From the NCBI RefSeq assembly GCF_009827635.1, contig NZ_WTYW01000001.1, positions 1,258,001-1,322,000 of the forward strand: a stretch of DNA of 64,000 nt, given 5' to 3'. Every line of letters begins with the position of its first letter. Position 1 is the first letter of the stretch. A program made the position numbers and the translations under genes. Below the pieces are notes generated by a model. The model was not told where the DNA came from. It did not search any database and worked only from the letters and a program-made list of their open reading frames with translations. Positions 29,285-38,863 of this stretch are shown here, one piece after another. Source of the DNA: Parapontixanthobacter aurantiacus (GTDB taxonomy: Bacteria > Pseudomonadota > Alphaproteobacteria > Sphingomonadales > Sphingomonadaceae).

Positions 29285-30343
29285 TCAGAGCCGCGCCAGA
29301 ACCGCATCCCCCACTTCGCGTGTGGAAGCTTCGCCTCCGAGATCGCGCGTCAATACGCCTGCATTGAGCGTTTCCTCGACCGCTGCTTCGATCCGCGAAG
29401 CCTCGCTTTCCAGCCCCAGCGAATGACGCAGAAGCATGGCGAGCGAGAGAATGGTTGCCGACGGATTGGCCAACCCCTGCCCCGCGATATCAGGCGCGCT
29501 GCCATGGATCGGTTCATAAAGACCGAAGGTTCCGAACTCCGTCTTGCGCGCGCCTAGCGACGCACTGGCCATGAGGCCGATGGAACCGACGCAGGCGCTC
29601 GCCTGATCGGAAAGAATGTCGCCGAAGAGGTTGCCCGTCACGAGAACGTCGATCGCTGCCGGATCGCGCACCAACTGCATGGCCGCGTTATCGACATACA
29701 TGTGCGCAAGCGTCACTTTGGGATAGTCCTCTGCGACCTCAATCATTGTCTCGCGCCACACCCGGCTGGTTTCGAGCACGTTCGCCTTGTCGACGCTAAG
29801 GACGCGGCGCTTCCGGCCCCGCGCTGCATCGAAGGCGATATGGGCGATACGCCGGACTTCGCTCGCGTCGTAGGCCATGCGATCCCAGCCCACGACGTCT
29901 CCGGATGCGTTCCTGTCGCGTCCCTTCTCTCCAAAGTAAACGTCCCCGGTAAGTTCGCGCACGATAAGGCAATCGATCGAGCGTGCGATGTCAGGTTTGA
30001 GGGCGGAAAGATGTTCGAGGTTCGGAAAACTTTTCGCCGGCCTCAGATTGGCGAAGAGCTCCAGTTCCTTGCGAAGACCGAGGATGGCCTGTTCCGGTCG
30101 CAATTCACGCACGAGCCCGTCGCATTCGGGATCGCCCACTGCCCCCAACAGCACTGCATCGGCTGCTTTCGCCATTTGCAAGGTTTCCGCAGGCAGGGGA
30201 TGTCCGTGCCTGCGATAGGCGCAGGCACCGACATCGCCTTCGAACAGCTTGAGCCCGGGAAGCGACAGTGCAGCCAGCACCCGGCGTGCCTGTTCCACGA
30301 CTTCCGGCCCGATCCCGTCGCCTGGAAAAATCGCTATCTTCAT
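29285..30343 (-). CDS. leuB: 3-isopropylmalate dehydrogenase
   Basis: Encodes a 352-residue enzyme that oxidises and decarboxylates 3-isopropylmalate in leucine synthesis, using NAD+ and Mg2+. The N-terminal FPGDGIGPEVVEQARRVL, the RELTGDVYFGEKGRDR substrate loop and NLFGDILSDQASACVGSIGL are typical, with metal-binding Asp residues present. The ATG overlaps the recO stop (ATGA), so the two are translationally linked. leuC and leuD are not in the window. Confidence 0.96.
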   Translation of the reverse strand: MKIAIFPGDGIGPEVVEQARRVLAALSLPGLKLFEGDVGACAYRRHGHPLPAETLQMAKAADAVLLGAVGDPECDGLVRELRPEQAILGLRKELELFANLRPAKSFPNLEHLSALKPDIARSIDCLIVRELTGDVYFGEKGRDRNASGDVVGWDRMAYDASEVRRIAHIAFDAARGRKRRVLSVDKANVLETSRVWRETMIEVAEDYPKVTLAHMYVDNAAMQLVRDPAAIDVLVTGNLFGDILSDQASACVGSIGLMASASLGARKTEFGTFGLYEPIHGSAPDIAGQGLANPSATILSLAMLLRHSLGLESEASRIEAAVEETLNAGVLTRDLGGEASTREVGDAVLARL

Positions 30344-30984
30344 GTCAGCATCCGTTTCAGTCTTGCGCCCAGTAAGTTCCGCGCGGCCATAACATCGCCC
30401 CTGACATCTGCGAGCAGGTAGTTTTCTATCGCCGGACCAAGTTTTTCGAACCGGACGAAGACAGCCTGATAATAGCCATTTGCGCCTACTCCGACCATAG
30501 AGCGGGAAGGTTCTCCGTGCCTTTCACGGATGTTCGCACCGCCATATCCGAGTTCGCGCAGCAATAGCCGCTCATACGCGACCAGCGCCGGGAGCCAACC
30601 GCGAGCCGAGGGTGCGGCGCAAATGGCGTCGAGCACGGCGACGAGTGTGCGATAGAGAGCGGGATAGGGATTGCGTTCGGGAAGGACGCTCGCGGTGAGG
30701 GAGGTCACCCATAAAATGGCCGCTGACGCCAGTGGCTCCGTCAGCCAAGGTCCGCGGCTCGTGGTAAGCTCGACGCGCGCGAACGGTAATTGCGTGTCCG
30801 ACTTGGAACGGATGTCGGCTTCAACAAGATTGCCGGGAACGACGACCGGTCGCAGATTGCGCCCCCTGCCCCCGGCGATATAGGCGGCAACGAGTCCGGC
30901 GTCTTCCGTAAGAAGACGTGCGATCACCGCCGTCTCGCCATGCGATCGTGCCGCGACGACGATTGCCGGGACGCGCAGATTCAT
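30340..30984 (-). CDS. recO: DNA repair protein RecO
   Basis: Encodes a 214-residue RecO, which with RecR loads RecA on SSB-coated single-stranded DNA in recombinational repair. The OB-fold N-terminus (PAIVVAARSHGETAVIARLL, TEDAGLVAAYIAGGRGR) is clear, followed by a helical domain with YERLLLRELGYG. The four-cysteine zinc site of some RecO proteins is absent. It lies upstream of leuB with a four-base overlap, and downstream of ubiK on the same strand. Confidence 0.93.
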   Translation of the reverse strand: MNLRVPAIVVAARSHGETAVIARLLTEDAGLVAAYIAGGRGRNLRPVVVPGNLVEADIRSKSDTQLPFARVELTTSRGPWLTEPLASAAILWVTSLTASVLPERNPYPALYRTLVAVLDAICAAPSARGWLPALVAYERLLLRELGYGGANIRERHGEPSRSMVGVGANGYYQAVFVRFEKLGPAIENYLLADVRGDVMAARNLLGARLKRMLT

Positions 30985-31011
30985 GCAACTTGCCGTCGCG
31001 TCGTGCGCCGG

Positions 31012-31266
31012 TTAGCGGTCGATGGTCTGTTTCGCTTCGAGTTCGGCGACCCGCTTCATCAGGGCTTCGCTATCTTCCCGCGCCTTCGCAGCCATTGCCT
31101 TGACCGTATCGAACTCTTCGCGGGTCACGAAGTCCATGCCCCCCATCGCTTCCTTGACGCGTTCCCGCGCTGCCTCACGAGCTTCTCGCGTCATTCCGGC
31201 GAAGGTTCCGGCCGCACTGTTGGCGAGCTTGACGAAATCGGCGATCATGGGGTTCTGAGACTGCAT
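31012..31266 (-). CDS. ubiK: UbiK-family accessory factor (BMFP protein)
   Basis: Encodes an 84-residue coiled-coil protein of the BMFP/YqiC family. In E. coli UbiK assists aerobic ubiquinone synthesis together with UbiJ. The conserved start QSQNPMIADFVKLANSAAG and the C-terminal helix DSEALMKRVAELEAKQ support the call. The start chosen is the ATG at 31266; the frame is open nine codons further upstream without similarity. It lies between tspO and recO on the same strand. Confidence 0.85.
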   Translation of the reverse strand: MQSQNPMIADFVKLANSAAGTFAGMTREAREAARERVKEAMGGMDFVTREEFDTVKAMAAKAREDSEALMKRVAELEAKQTIDR

Positions 31267-31317
31267 GACTGCAATGTGGGTCGGCGACGACATAAACGCA
31301 AGCGCCTTTGATGTCCC

Positions 31318-31878
31318 CTAGAGTTCCATCCGCTGCACTTCGGCGGGCGGCACGCCGCCGGCACCGTCCGCGTCAGGGTTCAACGCGAGAAACTGGTAGT
31401 TCAGAATCGTCGCGAACACGAGCCAGGCGAGGTAGGGCAGCATCAGCGCAGCTGCCAATGGCCGGACCTTCCAGAACAGGTAGATGGTCGCCAGGACAAG
31501 CAAGTCGAGCACGATGATGAGGACTAGCGCTGCGCTCATCTCGTGCAGCGCGAAGAAGAGTGGCGTCCAGGCGAGGCTTACGAGGAACTGGACGACGAAC
31601 AGAGCTATCGCGGGGTTGCGCAAGCGGGCGCCCCGGGCCGCACATATGAGTGCCACCGCGAACCCGATCAGAACCCACAGTATCGCCCAGACAATGCCGA
31701 AAAGTGCGGGAGGGGGATAGATCGCAGGTTTTTGAAGGGCGGCGAACCACGCACTTTCGCCGATATCTCCGACGATGGCGGACGAAAGGAAGCCGAGCAA
31801 GAGAATCGCCGGCACGGTCAGCAGCGACCATCGGACAAAACTGGCGCGCAATTGCCCCTTCGACGCCAAGACGTTCAT
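31318..31878 (-). CDS. tspO: TspO/MBR-family membrane protein
   Basis: Encodes a TspO/translocator-type protein of five membrane helices that binds tetrapyrroles and, in Rhodobacter, modulates photosynthesis genes. Motifs are WFAALQKPAIYPPPALFGIV, FVVQFLVSLAWTPLFFAL and LLPYLAWLVFATILNYQ (here MLPYLAWLVFATILNYQFLA). I prefer the ATG at 31878 (186 residues) because GGGGA precedes it; 31890 is possible. The frame extends to 32004, but that N-terminal piece does not resemble the family. The C-terminal DADGAGGVPPAEVQRMEL is extra. Confidence 0.9.
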   Translation of the reverse strand: MNVLASKGQLRASFVRWSLLTVPAILLLGFLSSAIVGDIGESAWFAALQKPAIYPPPALFGIVWAILWVLIGFAVALICAARGARLRNPAIALFVVQFLVSLAWTPLFFALHEMSAALVLIIVLDLLVLATIYLFWKVRPLAAALMLPYLAWLVFATILNYQFLALNPDADGAGGVPPAEVQRMEL

Positions 31879-32029
31879 GCCATTCCCCATCGTTAGACGC
31901 AGCGAGCAATCCGCGATTCGCTCGACCGGCAAAGGCGGTAGCGTATTGAGCAAAGGCAGGGGCCACGCAAGCCGCGCTACCGGTGCAATGCACCACAATG
32001 GCACGGTGAAGGTCGCACTGGCAGAACGC

Positions 32030-33376
32030 CTATTTCAGGAGGACGAGTTCTTCCGCCATCGTCGGATGGATCGCCATGGTAGCATCGAAGTCGGACTTCT
32101 TAAGGCCAGCCTTCACCGCAACAGCAGCCATCTGCATGATTTCCGGCGCTTCGGGCGCGATCATGTGAATGCCGACGATCCGGTCGTTCGCAGCATCGCA
32201 AACGAGCTTGTAGAGGCCGCGTTCGTTACGTCCGGCAACGACGTGCTTCATCGGGCGGAAGTCCGACTGATAGACCCTGACGCCGCCCAATGTATTGCGC
32301 GCCTCCCCTTCCGTCATGCCGACGGATGCAATCGGCGGGTGGCTGAAGACGGCGCTGGGAATGCAATCGTAATCGACCGTCGTTTCCTCGCCACCGAAGA
32401 CCGTATCGGCGAAGGCCTGGCCTTCACGAATGGCTACCGGAGTCAGCTGGACGCGATCGGTAACGTCTCCGACCGCATAGATATGCTCGATATTCGTGCG
32501 GGAAAACTCGTTGACCTTGACCTCGCCCTTGTCGCCAATTTCAACGCCGACTTCCTCGAGACCGAGCCCCTTCGTATGCGGAACGCGTCCGGTGGCGAAG
32601 AGAACGCAGTCGACTTCCATGTCGTCCGCTCCGTCCAGCGCCACGTGCAAGGCGCCGTCTTTCTTCTCGATGCGGTCGATCGTCGTGTTGAAGTGGAACT
32701 GAATGCCCTTGGCCGTCGAAATCATGAGCAGGCGATCGCGCAGCGACTGATCGTAACTGCGCAGCAGCGTGTCGGAGCGATTGATGATCGTCACCTTGCT
32801 GCCGAACTGATGGAAGATGCCCGCAAACTCGTTGGCGATATAACCGCCGCCGACGATCAGGGCGCGCTTGGGTATTTCGTCGAGATGAAACGCGTCGTTC
32901 GAGGTAATGCCATGCTCGGCACCGGGAAGGTCGGGCACGTGCGGCGTCGCGCCGGTCGCTATGAGAATATTCTTGGCCGTGACGGTCTTGCCGCTTTCGA
33001 GGGTGATCTCGTGCGGACCGGTCAGCGTCACGCGTTCGTGAAAGATCGTGACGTCATGGCTTTCGAGCGTTTCCGTATAAAGACCGTTCAGCCGGTCGAT
33101 GTCGGTGAGAACATTGTCGCGCAGCGTGACCCAGTCGAACTTTGCCTCGCCGATATCCCAGCCAAATGCCTTCGCATCCTCCAGATCTTCGGCGAATTGC
33201 GCACCATAGACGAGCATCTTCTTCGGAACGCAGCCTCGAATGACGCAAGTGCCTCCGATACGGTGCTCCTCCGCGATGGCCACGCGCGCTCCGTGAGCGG
33301 CCGAAACGCGGGAAGCGCGAACGCCCCCCGAGCCGGCACCGATGGTGAAAAGGTCAAAATCGTATTCGTCGGCCAT
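32030..33376 (-). CDS. gorA: Glutathione-disulfide reductase
   Basis: Encodes a 448-residue FAD- and NADPH-dependent flavoenzyme that reduces glutathione disulfide. The redox pair lies in GGTCVIRGCVPKKMLVYGAQ, the FAD site in FTIGAGSGGVRASRVSA, and the C-terminal catalytic His-Glu near MAIHPTMAEELVLL. The ATG at 33376 is chosen; the frame's TTG one codon earlier is less likely. A GGAG lies upstream. It is transcribed toward tspO and away from the DEAD-box gene. Confidence 0.95.
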   Translation of the reverse strand: MADEYDFDLFTIGAGSGGVRASRVSAAHGARVAIAEEHRIGGTCVIRGCVPKKMLVYGAQFAEDLEDAKAFGWDIGEAKFDWVTLRDNVLTDIDRLNGLYTETLESHDVTIFHERVTLTGPHEITLESGKTVTAKNILIATGATPHVPDLPGAEHGITSNDAFHLDEIPKRALIVGGGYIANEFAGIFHQFGSKVTIINRSDTLLRSYDQSLRDRLLMISTAKGIQFHFNTTIDRIEKKDGALHVALDGADDMEVDCVLFATGRVPHTKGLGLEEVGVEIGDKGEVKVNEFSRTNIEHIYAVGDVTDRVQLTPVAIREGQAFADTVFGGEETTVDYDCIPSAVFSHPPIASVGMTEGEARNTLGGVRVYQSDFRPMKHVVAGRNERGLYKLVCDAANDRIVGIHMIAPEAPEIMQMAAVAVKAGLKKSDFDATMAIHPTMAEELVLLK

Positions 33377-33483
33377 CAAACAATGCTCCTGGGATTAGCC
33401 CGGAGATATGGCCCTGCCGCCGCTACGCCGCAACCGGCGAGGAAACTAATTCCTCGCCTGGGGCCAAACTTCGAATGCGCAGA

Positions 33484-34920
33484 TCAGCTTCGACCGGCAC
33501 TCTCTCGCTGGCTGCGCTGACGCCGCGAGCGCTGGCCGCCGGGCTTGCCTGACGGTTTTCCCGGACCTCCGAAACGCGCGGGTTTCCCCGCCCGGTTAGG
33601 ATGCTTGCGCTTCGGTTTGGAGTCCTGCCTCCCCTCACCTTCGGCGGGTGCACCGCCCTTGCGAGGCCGATTATCCGGCTTCCTTTCCTTGCGCGGATGT
33701 TTGGGCGTCACCGAAGCACGTCCGCGCTGCTGTTTGGGCGCCGGCTTCGTTGGACCGACCCCTTCCACAACCGCCCGGAAGTTGTCGGGCAGCGGCAACC
33801 GCTCGAGCTGCGCGTCGGTATTGCGAGTGATGTCCTTGAGATAGGCTCGCTCGTCCTCCGCACAGAATGCGATGGCGATGCCGTCCGCACCCGCCCGCGC
33901 CGTCCGGCCGATCCGGTGCACATATTGCTCGGGAACGTTGGGCAGCTCGTAGTTAATGACGTGGCTGACACCCGGAATGTCGATGCCCCTCGCCGCGACA
34001 TCGGTTGCGACGAGGATCGGGACCTTCCCGCTTTTGAAGTCGCCGAGCGCGCGCTGCCTTTGCGGCTGCGACTTGTTGCCGTGGATGGCATTCGCGTCGA
34101 TATTCGCCTGAGCCAGTTTCTTCACCACGCGATCCGCACCGTGCTTCGTTCGCGTGAAGATCAAGACACGCTCGAACTCGCCCGGAACCTGGTGTCGACC
34201 GGACAGGATCATTTCCAGCAAAGCCTGCTTCTCGTCCTGCTGGACCATCAGCAGATACTGGTCGAGGCGCTCCGCCGTCGTCGCGGCGGGCGTGACCGAA
34301 ATCTGGACCGGCTCGGTGAGGTACTGCGCCGCCAGATCCTTGATTGCACGCGGCATGGTGGCGGAGAAGAACAAGGTCTGCCGTTTCGGCGGGACCAGTG
34401 ACACGATTCGCTTCAAAGCATGAATGAAGCCGAGATCGAGCATCTGATCAGCCTCGTCGAGGACGAGAATTTCGACCCCGTCGAGCTGGAAGGCCTTCTG
34501 ATCGACCAAATCGAGCAATCGACCCGGCGTTGCGACGAGGATGTCGACGCCGCGCGCTAGTTTCTGGCGATCGCGACCGACCGACGTTCCGCCCACGATG
34601 CTCGCCACCTTCATCGCTGCAAGAGCCGCGTAGTCTCGCGCGGATTGCGCGATCTGACCTGCTAGTTCGCGGGTCGGCGCGAGCACCAGCATCCGGCAAC
34701 CCTTGCGGGGCGCATGCCGGTCGCTCTGGCGCAACCGGTCGATCGAGGGCAGCATGAAGGCTGCGGTCTTGCCCGTGCCCGTCTGGGCGACGCCGAGTAG
34801 GTCATCGCCCTTTAGAACCGGCGGAATGGCCTGCGCCTGGATGGGGGTCGGCGTGTCGTAACCCTTGAGCTCGAGCGCCTGAAGAACGGGCTGCGAAAGC
34901 CCGAGTTCGGTAAATTTCAT
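33484..34920 (-). CDS. DEAD-box ATP-dependent RNA helicase
   Basis: Encodes a 478-residue DEAD-box helicase of the RhlE type, which remodels RNA in ribosome assembly or decay. Present are the Q motif TPIQAQAIPPVL, AQTGTGKTAAF, PTRELAGQI, TPGRLLDL, LDEADQMLDLGF, SAT, ATDVAARGIDI and HRIGRTARAG. After residue about 370 comes a long basic tail rich in Lys, Arg, Gly and Pro (KPARFGGPGKPSGKPGGQRS) that likely adds RNA affinity. A T-rich stretch precedes the ATG. It stands alone between gorA and the phosphatidyltransferase. Confidence 0.95.
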   Translation of the reverse strand: MKFTELGLSQPVLQALELKGYDTPTPIQAQAIPPVLKGDDLLGVAQTGTGKTAAFMLPSIDRLRQSDRHAPRKGCRMLVLAPTRELAGQIAQSARDYAALAAMKVASIVGGTSVGRDRQKLARGVDILVATPGRLLDLVDQKAFQLDGVEILVLDEADQMLDLGFIHALKRIVSLVPPKRQTLFFSATMPRAIKDLAAQYLTEPVQISVTPAATTAERLDQYLLMVQQDEKQALLEMILSGRHQVPGEFERVLIFTRTKHGADRVVKKLAQANIDANAIHGNKSQPQRQRALGDFKSGKVPILVATDVAARGIDIPGVSHVINYELPNVPEQYVHRIGRTARAGADGIAIAFCAEDERAYLKDITRNTDAQLERLPLPDNFRAVVEGVGPTKPAPKQQRGRASVTPKHPRKERKPDNRPRKGGAPAEGEGRQDSKPKRKHPNRAGKPARFGGPGKPSGKPGGQRSRRQRSQRESAGRS

Positions 34921-35041
34921 GTTTTTTTACTCGCAAATAACAGCGGCGCGCTGCCTTTACGAGGCGCACGGCGCGGGGGATTGGAACCGCCCGCGTGAAA
35001 AGGGAAGTTGTCGTTAAAACTATCGACCGAGGCTTGGCCGG

Positions 35042-35060
35042 GGCGGCACAATATGCCGCC
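35042..35060. repeat. Inverted repeat upstream of the DEAD-box gene
   Basis: GGCGGCA (35042-35048) and TGCCGCC (35054-35060) make a short hairpin around ACAAT, located in the divergence between the helicase gene and the phosphatidyltransferase tail. There is no T-run on either strand. It may be an operator or chance. Confidence 0.3.
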
Positions 35061-35137
35061 GGTTCACGCTGCCGATCGCCTCGATGGCTCGCAGATGGGC
35101 AGACTACTGCCCGAAGTCAATCGATTTCGCGCGAACC

Positions 35138-35857
35138 CTACTTGTTCCGATCGTTGCGCGTTTTCCACTCACCGTTCCGGCTTGGCTCTTCACGCGCGAG
35201 CCGTCGCGCCGTCACGCTGGTTTGAACGACGAACAGAGAAATGAGAATGAAGGCCACGAAGGCCACGAACAGGTCGATCCCGGAAATCCTGCCGAACCAT
35301 CCCGGCCCAGTGCCGAACCACATCATCGCGACCGTCAGACCGATGAGGAGAAATCGCAGTTCGGTTGGGCCCGCATTAAGGTAGCTCAGCTTTAATTCGC
35401 CGAGCACACGAACAGACAGAAAGGCATGAATGGAAAGCAGCAGATATCCTGCAAGCGCGAACAATGCGACTTCCATGACGACATAGGGGCTGAGGCCGAT
35501 CCCGGTCACGACGAGCGTCGTGGCCAACCCATCGCAGCTATGATCGAGAAAATAGCCGTAGCGGGGCCGCTCGATCCGGCGATACCGAGCGAGGCTGCCG
35601 TCCGTCGAATCGCCGAACCAGTGTACCACGTAGCCGGCGATGGCGAGCCACAGCCAGTTCTCGTCCCAATTGCTGGCTACGTAGCCACCGAACACCATAA
35701 ATGCGCCGAACATTCCGACGAAGGTGAGAAGGTCCGGCGATACCCAAGCCGGAAAACGCGCGCACAACCAGTTGAGGAGGCGCCGCTCGCTACGCGCGAG
35801 AAGGTTCTCCTGAATGCGCTCGATTGGTTTGCGATCGTCGATCTTGTCGGGTTGCAT
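35138..35857 (-). CDS. CDP-alcohol phosphatidyltransferase family protein
   Basis: Encodes a 239-residue integral membrane enzyme of the CDP-alcohol phosphatidyltransferase superfamily, which makes phospholipids by displacing CMP. The signature reads GDSTDGSLARYRRIERPRYG then YFLDHSCD, giving the D-xx-DG-xx-AR ... G-xxx-D-xxx-D arrangement (the spacer after AR is nine). About six membrane helices follow the family pattern. The alcohol acceptor cannot be told from sequence. GGGGAG lies before ATG 35857. It faces the MscS gene divergently across 220 bases. Confidence 0.88.
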   Translation of the reverse strand: MQPDKIDDRKPIERIQENLLARSERRLLNWLCARFPAWVSPDLLTFVGMFGAFMVFGGYVASNWDENWLWLAIAGYVVHWFGDSTDGSLARYRRIERPRYGYFLDHSCDGLATTLVVTGIGLSPYVVMEVALFALAGYLLLSIHAFLSVRVLGELKLSYLNAGPTELRFLLIGLTVAMMWFGTGPGWFGRISGIDLFVAFVAFILISLFVVQTSVTARRLAREEPSRNGEWKTRNDRNK

Positions 35858-36077
35858 GGCTGGCTCCCCATGCGATTTTCAGCCGTTCATGGCAATGCTT
35901 CAGGCGCCGTCTTTAGGGATTAGCGCAATTCCGCTAGCGCCTGAGGCGAACTCGGTTCGCAGTTGCAGCAAAAAGCTGCAGGACGAGCGGAACTGCCGCC
36001 AGTTAATGTCATTGGTTGAGGGGAAGCGTACTTTCGGCGCGTCTCGATCAATTACTTAACACCGGCGAAGGAGACCA

Positions 36078-37166
36078 ATGCTCGATTGGATCGAACTTCA
36101 CTTTCGTGCCCAGCCCGAATGGCTGCAAACTGCGATAGCTCTCGGAGCCACGGTCATCCTCGCGTGGCTCCTTCATCGTCTCATTTTTCTTTCAATGATA
36201 CGCTTGTCGCGAAGAAGCGAAAGCAAGTCGGACGACGTCCTGCTGCGTGGCCTGTTCAACCCAACAAGATATGCCGCGATCGCCCTCGCCGTCGTCCTTG
36301 TCGCCGGGGAATTGCCCCTGCTTCGCGAAGCCTGGGATCGCATCGCAGGGTTCGTGGTCCCCGCCCTCGTCGGCTGGATCGCCGTCGCCATCCTGCGCGC
36401 CTTCACGCATACGATGGCGATGCGCGCGGACATCACGGTCTCCGACAACCTCAAGGCACGACGCAAGCGCACCAAGCTGTCCCTGTTCAACCGGCTGGCG
36501 ACCTTCATCATCCTCTTCATCACGGTTGGACTCATGTTGCTGTCGATACCCGGCATTCGCGACATCGGCCTGACGCTCGTGGCCTCCGCCGGATTGGCCG
36601 GTCTGGCCGTCGGAGCAGCCGCACAGCCCGCCCTGCGCTCCCTCATCGCCGGCGTTCAGATGGCAGTGACCGAGCCTATCAACATCGACGATGTCGTCAT
36701 TATCGAGGGCGAATGGGGCTGGATCGAGGACATCCGAACGACCTACGTCGTCGTGAAGATCTGGGACGAACGACGCCTGATCGTGCCGACCGCCAAGTTC
36801 CTCGAGGAAGCTTTTCAGAACTGGACGAAGCGCCATGCGCAAATGCTCGGGACAGTCTTCCTCTATCTCGATCTGACGACGAAGATCGGTCCGATCCGCG
36901 AGGAATTCGAACGCGCTGTCGTGGAACACCCTAAGTGGGACGGACGCGTGAAGGTCGTCCAGGTCACGGATACCAAGCGCGACGCGATCGAGGTGCGGTT
37001 GCTCATGAGCGCGAAAGACTCGCCGACCCTGTTCGACCTGCGTTGCGACATGCGCGAGCATATTCTGGAATGGATCGCGGATCGCCAGCCGGAAGCAATT
37101 GCCCGAACGCGCGTCGTGGGAGAGCCGGATGACGAGCAGCGCCTGCTCACCATGCCCGCCAATTAG
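36078..37166 (+). CDS. MscS-family mechanosensitive ion channel
   Basis: Encodes a 362-residue channel that opens under membrane tension to release solutes on osmotic downshock. The pore-lining helix and the beta domain appear as GLAGLAVGAAAQPALRSLIA followed by GVQMAVTEPINIDDVVIIEG. Earlier there are three to four membrane spans. AAGGAG precedes ATG 36078. Its stop lies four bases from the stop of convergent pgi. Confidence 0.93.
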   Translation: MLDWIELHFRAQPEWLQTAIALGATVILAWLLHRLIFLSMIRLSRRSESKSDDVLLRGLFNPTRYAAIALAVVLVAGELPLLREAWDRIAGFVVPALVGWIAVAILRAFTHTMAMRADITVSDNLKARRKRTKLSLFNRLATFIILFITVGLMLLSIPGIRDIGLTLVASAGLAGLAVGAAAQPALRSLIAGVQMAVTEPINIDDVVIIEGEWGWIEDIRTTYVVVKIWDERRLIVPTAKFLEEAFQNWTKRHAQMLGTVFLYLDLTTKIGPIREEFERAVVEHPKWDGRVKVVQVTDTKRDAIEVRLLMSAKDSPTLFDLRCDMREHILEWIADRQPEAIARTRVVGEPDDEQRLLTMPAN

Positions 37167-37170
37167 GTAA

Positions 37171-38739
37171 TTAGCCTAGTCCGGCAGCCTCCAGCAACGC
37201 TGTCGTGCTCGGGTCGAAATCACTACCGCCGCTCTCGATTTCCTTTGCCATTTTCTTGCCGAGTTCGACGCCGAACTGATCGAACGGATTGATGCCCATG
37301 AGCACCGCGTTGGCGAAGGTGCGATGCTCATGGAACGCGATAAGCGCGCCCAAAGTACTCGCATCGAGGTCATCGCACAGGATGGTCGCGGACGGTCGGT
37401 CGCCCGGAAAGGCGCGCGCGGGATCGTCGCCCGAAGCCGACATGTTACCGCCCTTCATGAGCGCCGCCCCCTGTGCAAAGCAGTTCATCAGCAAAATCGA
37501 GTGATGTGCAGGATCGAGCTCGTCGCCAGGCGCGATGCTCGCTATGAAATCGACGGGGACCAAGTGCGTACCCTGATGAAGCAGCTGAAAGACGGCGTGC
37601 TGCGCGCCCGTCCCCACGCCGCCCCAGGTAATAGCGGCTGTCGGCTCGTCGACTTCGTCCCGGATGATCGTCACGCGCTTCCCGTTCGATTCCATCTCCA
37701 GTTGCTGAAGATAGTCGGGTAAGAGCGAAAGGCGTTCGTCATAGGCGAAGACTGCGCGCGTCTGACATTTGCGAATGCGTGCGTAATACCGGTCGGCAAA
37801 GGCCGCGCGTAGCGGGAGGTTCGCGCGCCCGTCGGTGTCGCGGAAGTGCTCGTCCATCGCCTTCGCGCCCGCCAGCATTGCAGCGAAATCGTCCCACCCG
37901 ACCGCGAGCGCGACGGGAAAGCCGATCGAGGACCATAGCGAGTAACGACCGCCGACGCTTTCAGCAAAGGGCAGGATGCGCGTCTCGTCAACGCCCCACT
38001 CGACCGCCTTGTCGGGCGATGCGGTAAGCGCAACCACCCGCCCGCCGGGATCGTCGACGCCGTTTTCGCCCAACCATCTGAGCGCGGATTCCGCGTTGGT
38101 CATCGTCTCGGTCGTGGTGAACGTCTTCGATGCCACGGCGATAATCGTGGTCGCGGGGTCGCACGCCGCGAAAGCCTGCTCCAGCGCGAGGCCGTCGATA
38201 TTCGAGACGACATGGACATCGACCAGTTCGAGGTCGCGGGTCAGCGCGTCGAGCGCCATTGCGGGGCCGAGCGCGCTTCCCCCGATACCGATGTGAATAC
38301 AGTGCCGGACTTCGCCCAGCGCGCCGCCGTGAATGGCCTCGACCAGCAATTTCATCCGCTCGTGAAGCGCCGATGCCTCCTCGACGCTCGCCTCGTCTCC
38401 GATACCGCGCTGTGCGGTGTGTTCGGCGGGGCGGTCTTCGGTCACGTTGACACGGCGACCGCCGAGCAAGGAAGCCCGCAAGCCGGTGAAATCGGCCGCC
38501 TTCGCCAGTTCCTCGAACTCGTCCAGCAAATCGTCGTCGAGATGCGTCTTCGACCAGTCGAACAGAATGCCTTGCTTGGCATTCTCTCCGAGCGCCGTGT
38601 CGGTCCATTCGAGCCTCTGCGACAATTTACCGACCCGTTCCTGATCGGCGGCGAAGAGTTGCTCCAACGTCTGCGTCGGCCTTTCCTCGATCGCGTTCCA
38701 GGCGGCGGCCATGGCTTGTCTGTCAGAAGAAGCGGTCAC
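37171..38739 (-). CDS. pgi: Glucose-6-phosphate isomerase
   Basis: Encodes a 522-residue enzyme that interconverts glucose-6-phosphate and fructose-6-phosphate. The phosphate loop HIGIGGSALGPAMALDALT, SKTFTTTETMTNAESALRWL and GGRYSLWSSIGFPVALAVG are diagnostic. It converges on the MscS gene with four bases between stops and diverges from lepB. Nothing else in the glycolytic or Entner-Doudoroff route is nearby. Confidence 0.96.
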   Translation of the reverse strand: MTASSDRQAMAAAWNAIEERPTQTLEQLFAADQERVGKLSQRLEWTDTALGENAKQGILFDWSKTHLDDDLLDEFEELAKAADFTGLRASLLGGRRVNVTEDRPAEHTAQRGIGDEASVEEASALHERMKLLVEAIHGGALGEVRHCIHIGIGGSALGPAMALDALTRDLELVDVHVVSNIDGLALEQAFAACDPATTIIAVASKTFTTTETMTNAESALRWLGENGVDDPGGRVVALTASPDKAVEWGVDETRILPFAESVGGRYSLWSSIGFPVALAVGWDDFAAMLAGAKAMDEHFRDTDGRANLPLRAAFADRYYARIRKCQTRAVFAYDERLSLLPDYLQQLEMESNGKRVTIIRDEVDEPTAAITWGGVGTGAQHAVFQLLHQGTHLVPVDFIASIAPGDELDPAHHSILLMNCFAQGAALMKGGNMSASGDDPARAFPGDRPSATILCDDLDASTLGALIAFHEHRTFANAVLMGINPFDQFGVELGKKMAKEIESGGSDFDPSTTALLEAAGLG

Positions 38740-38863
38740 GCGGAATTCCTTTGCTGCTGAACGGTCGGACGGTTAGGTGAGCCCGCCATGAATTGTAACC
38801 CCTCAATACGCCAGCGACAGCATCGGTCCCTGCTCGCTTCGGCGATCTGACGGCGGGTTCGCC

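Noticed and set aside
30340-30984. RecO missing the Cys4 zinc site as a defect
   Set aside because: Several functional RecO proteins, including that of E. coli, lack this site, so its absence is not unusual.
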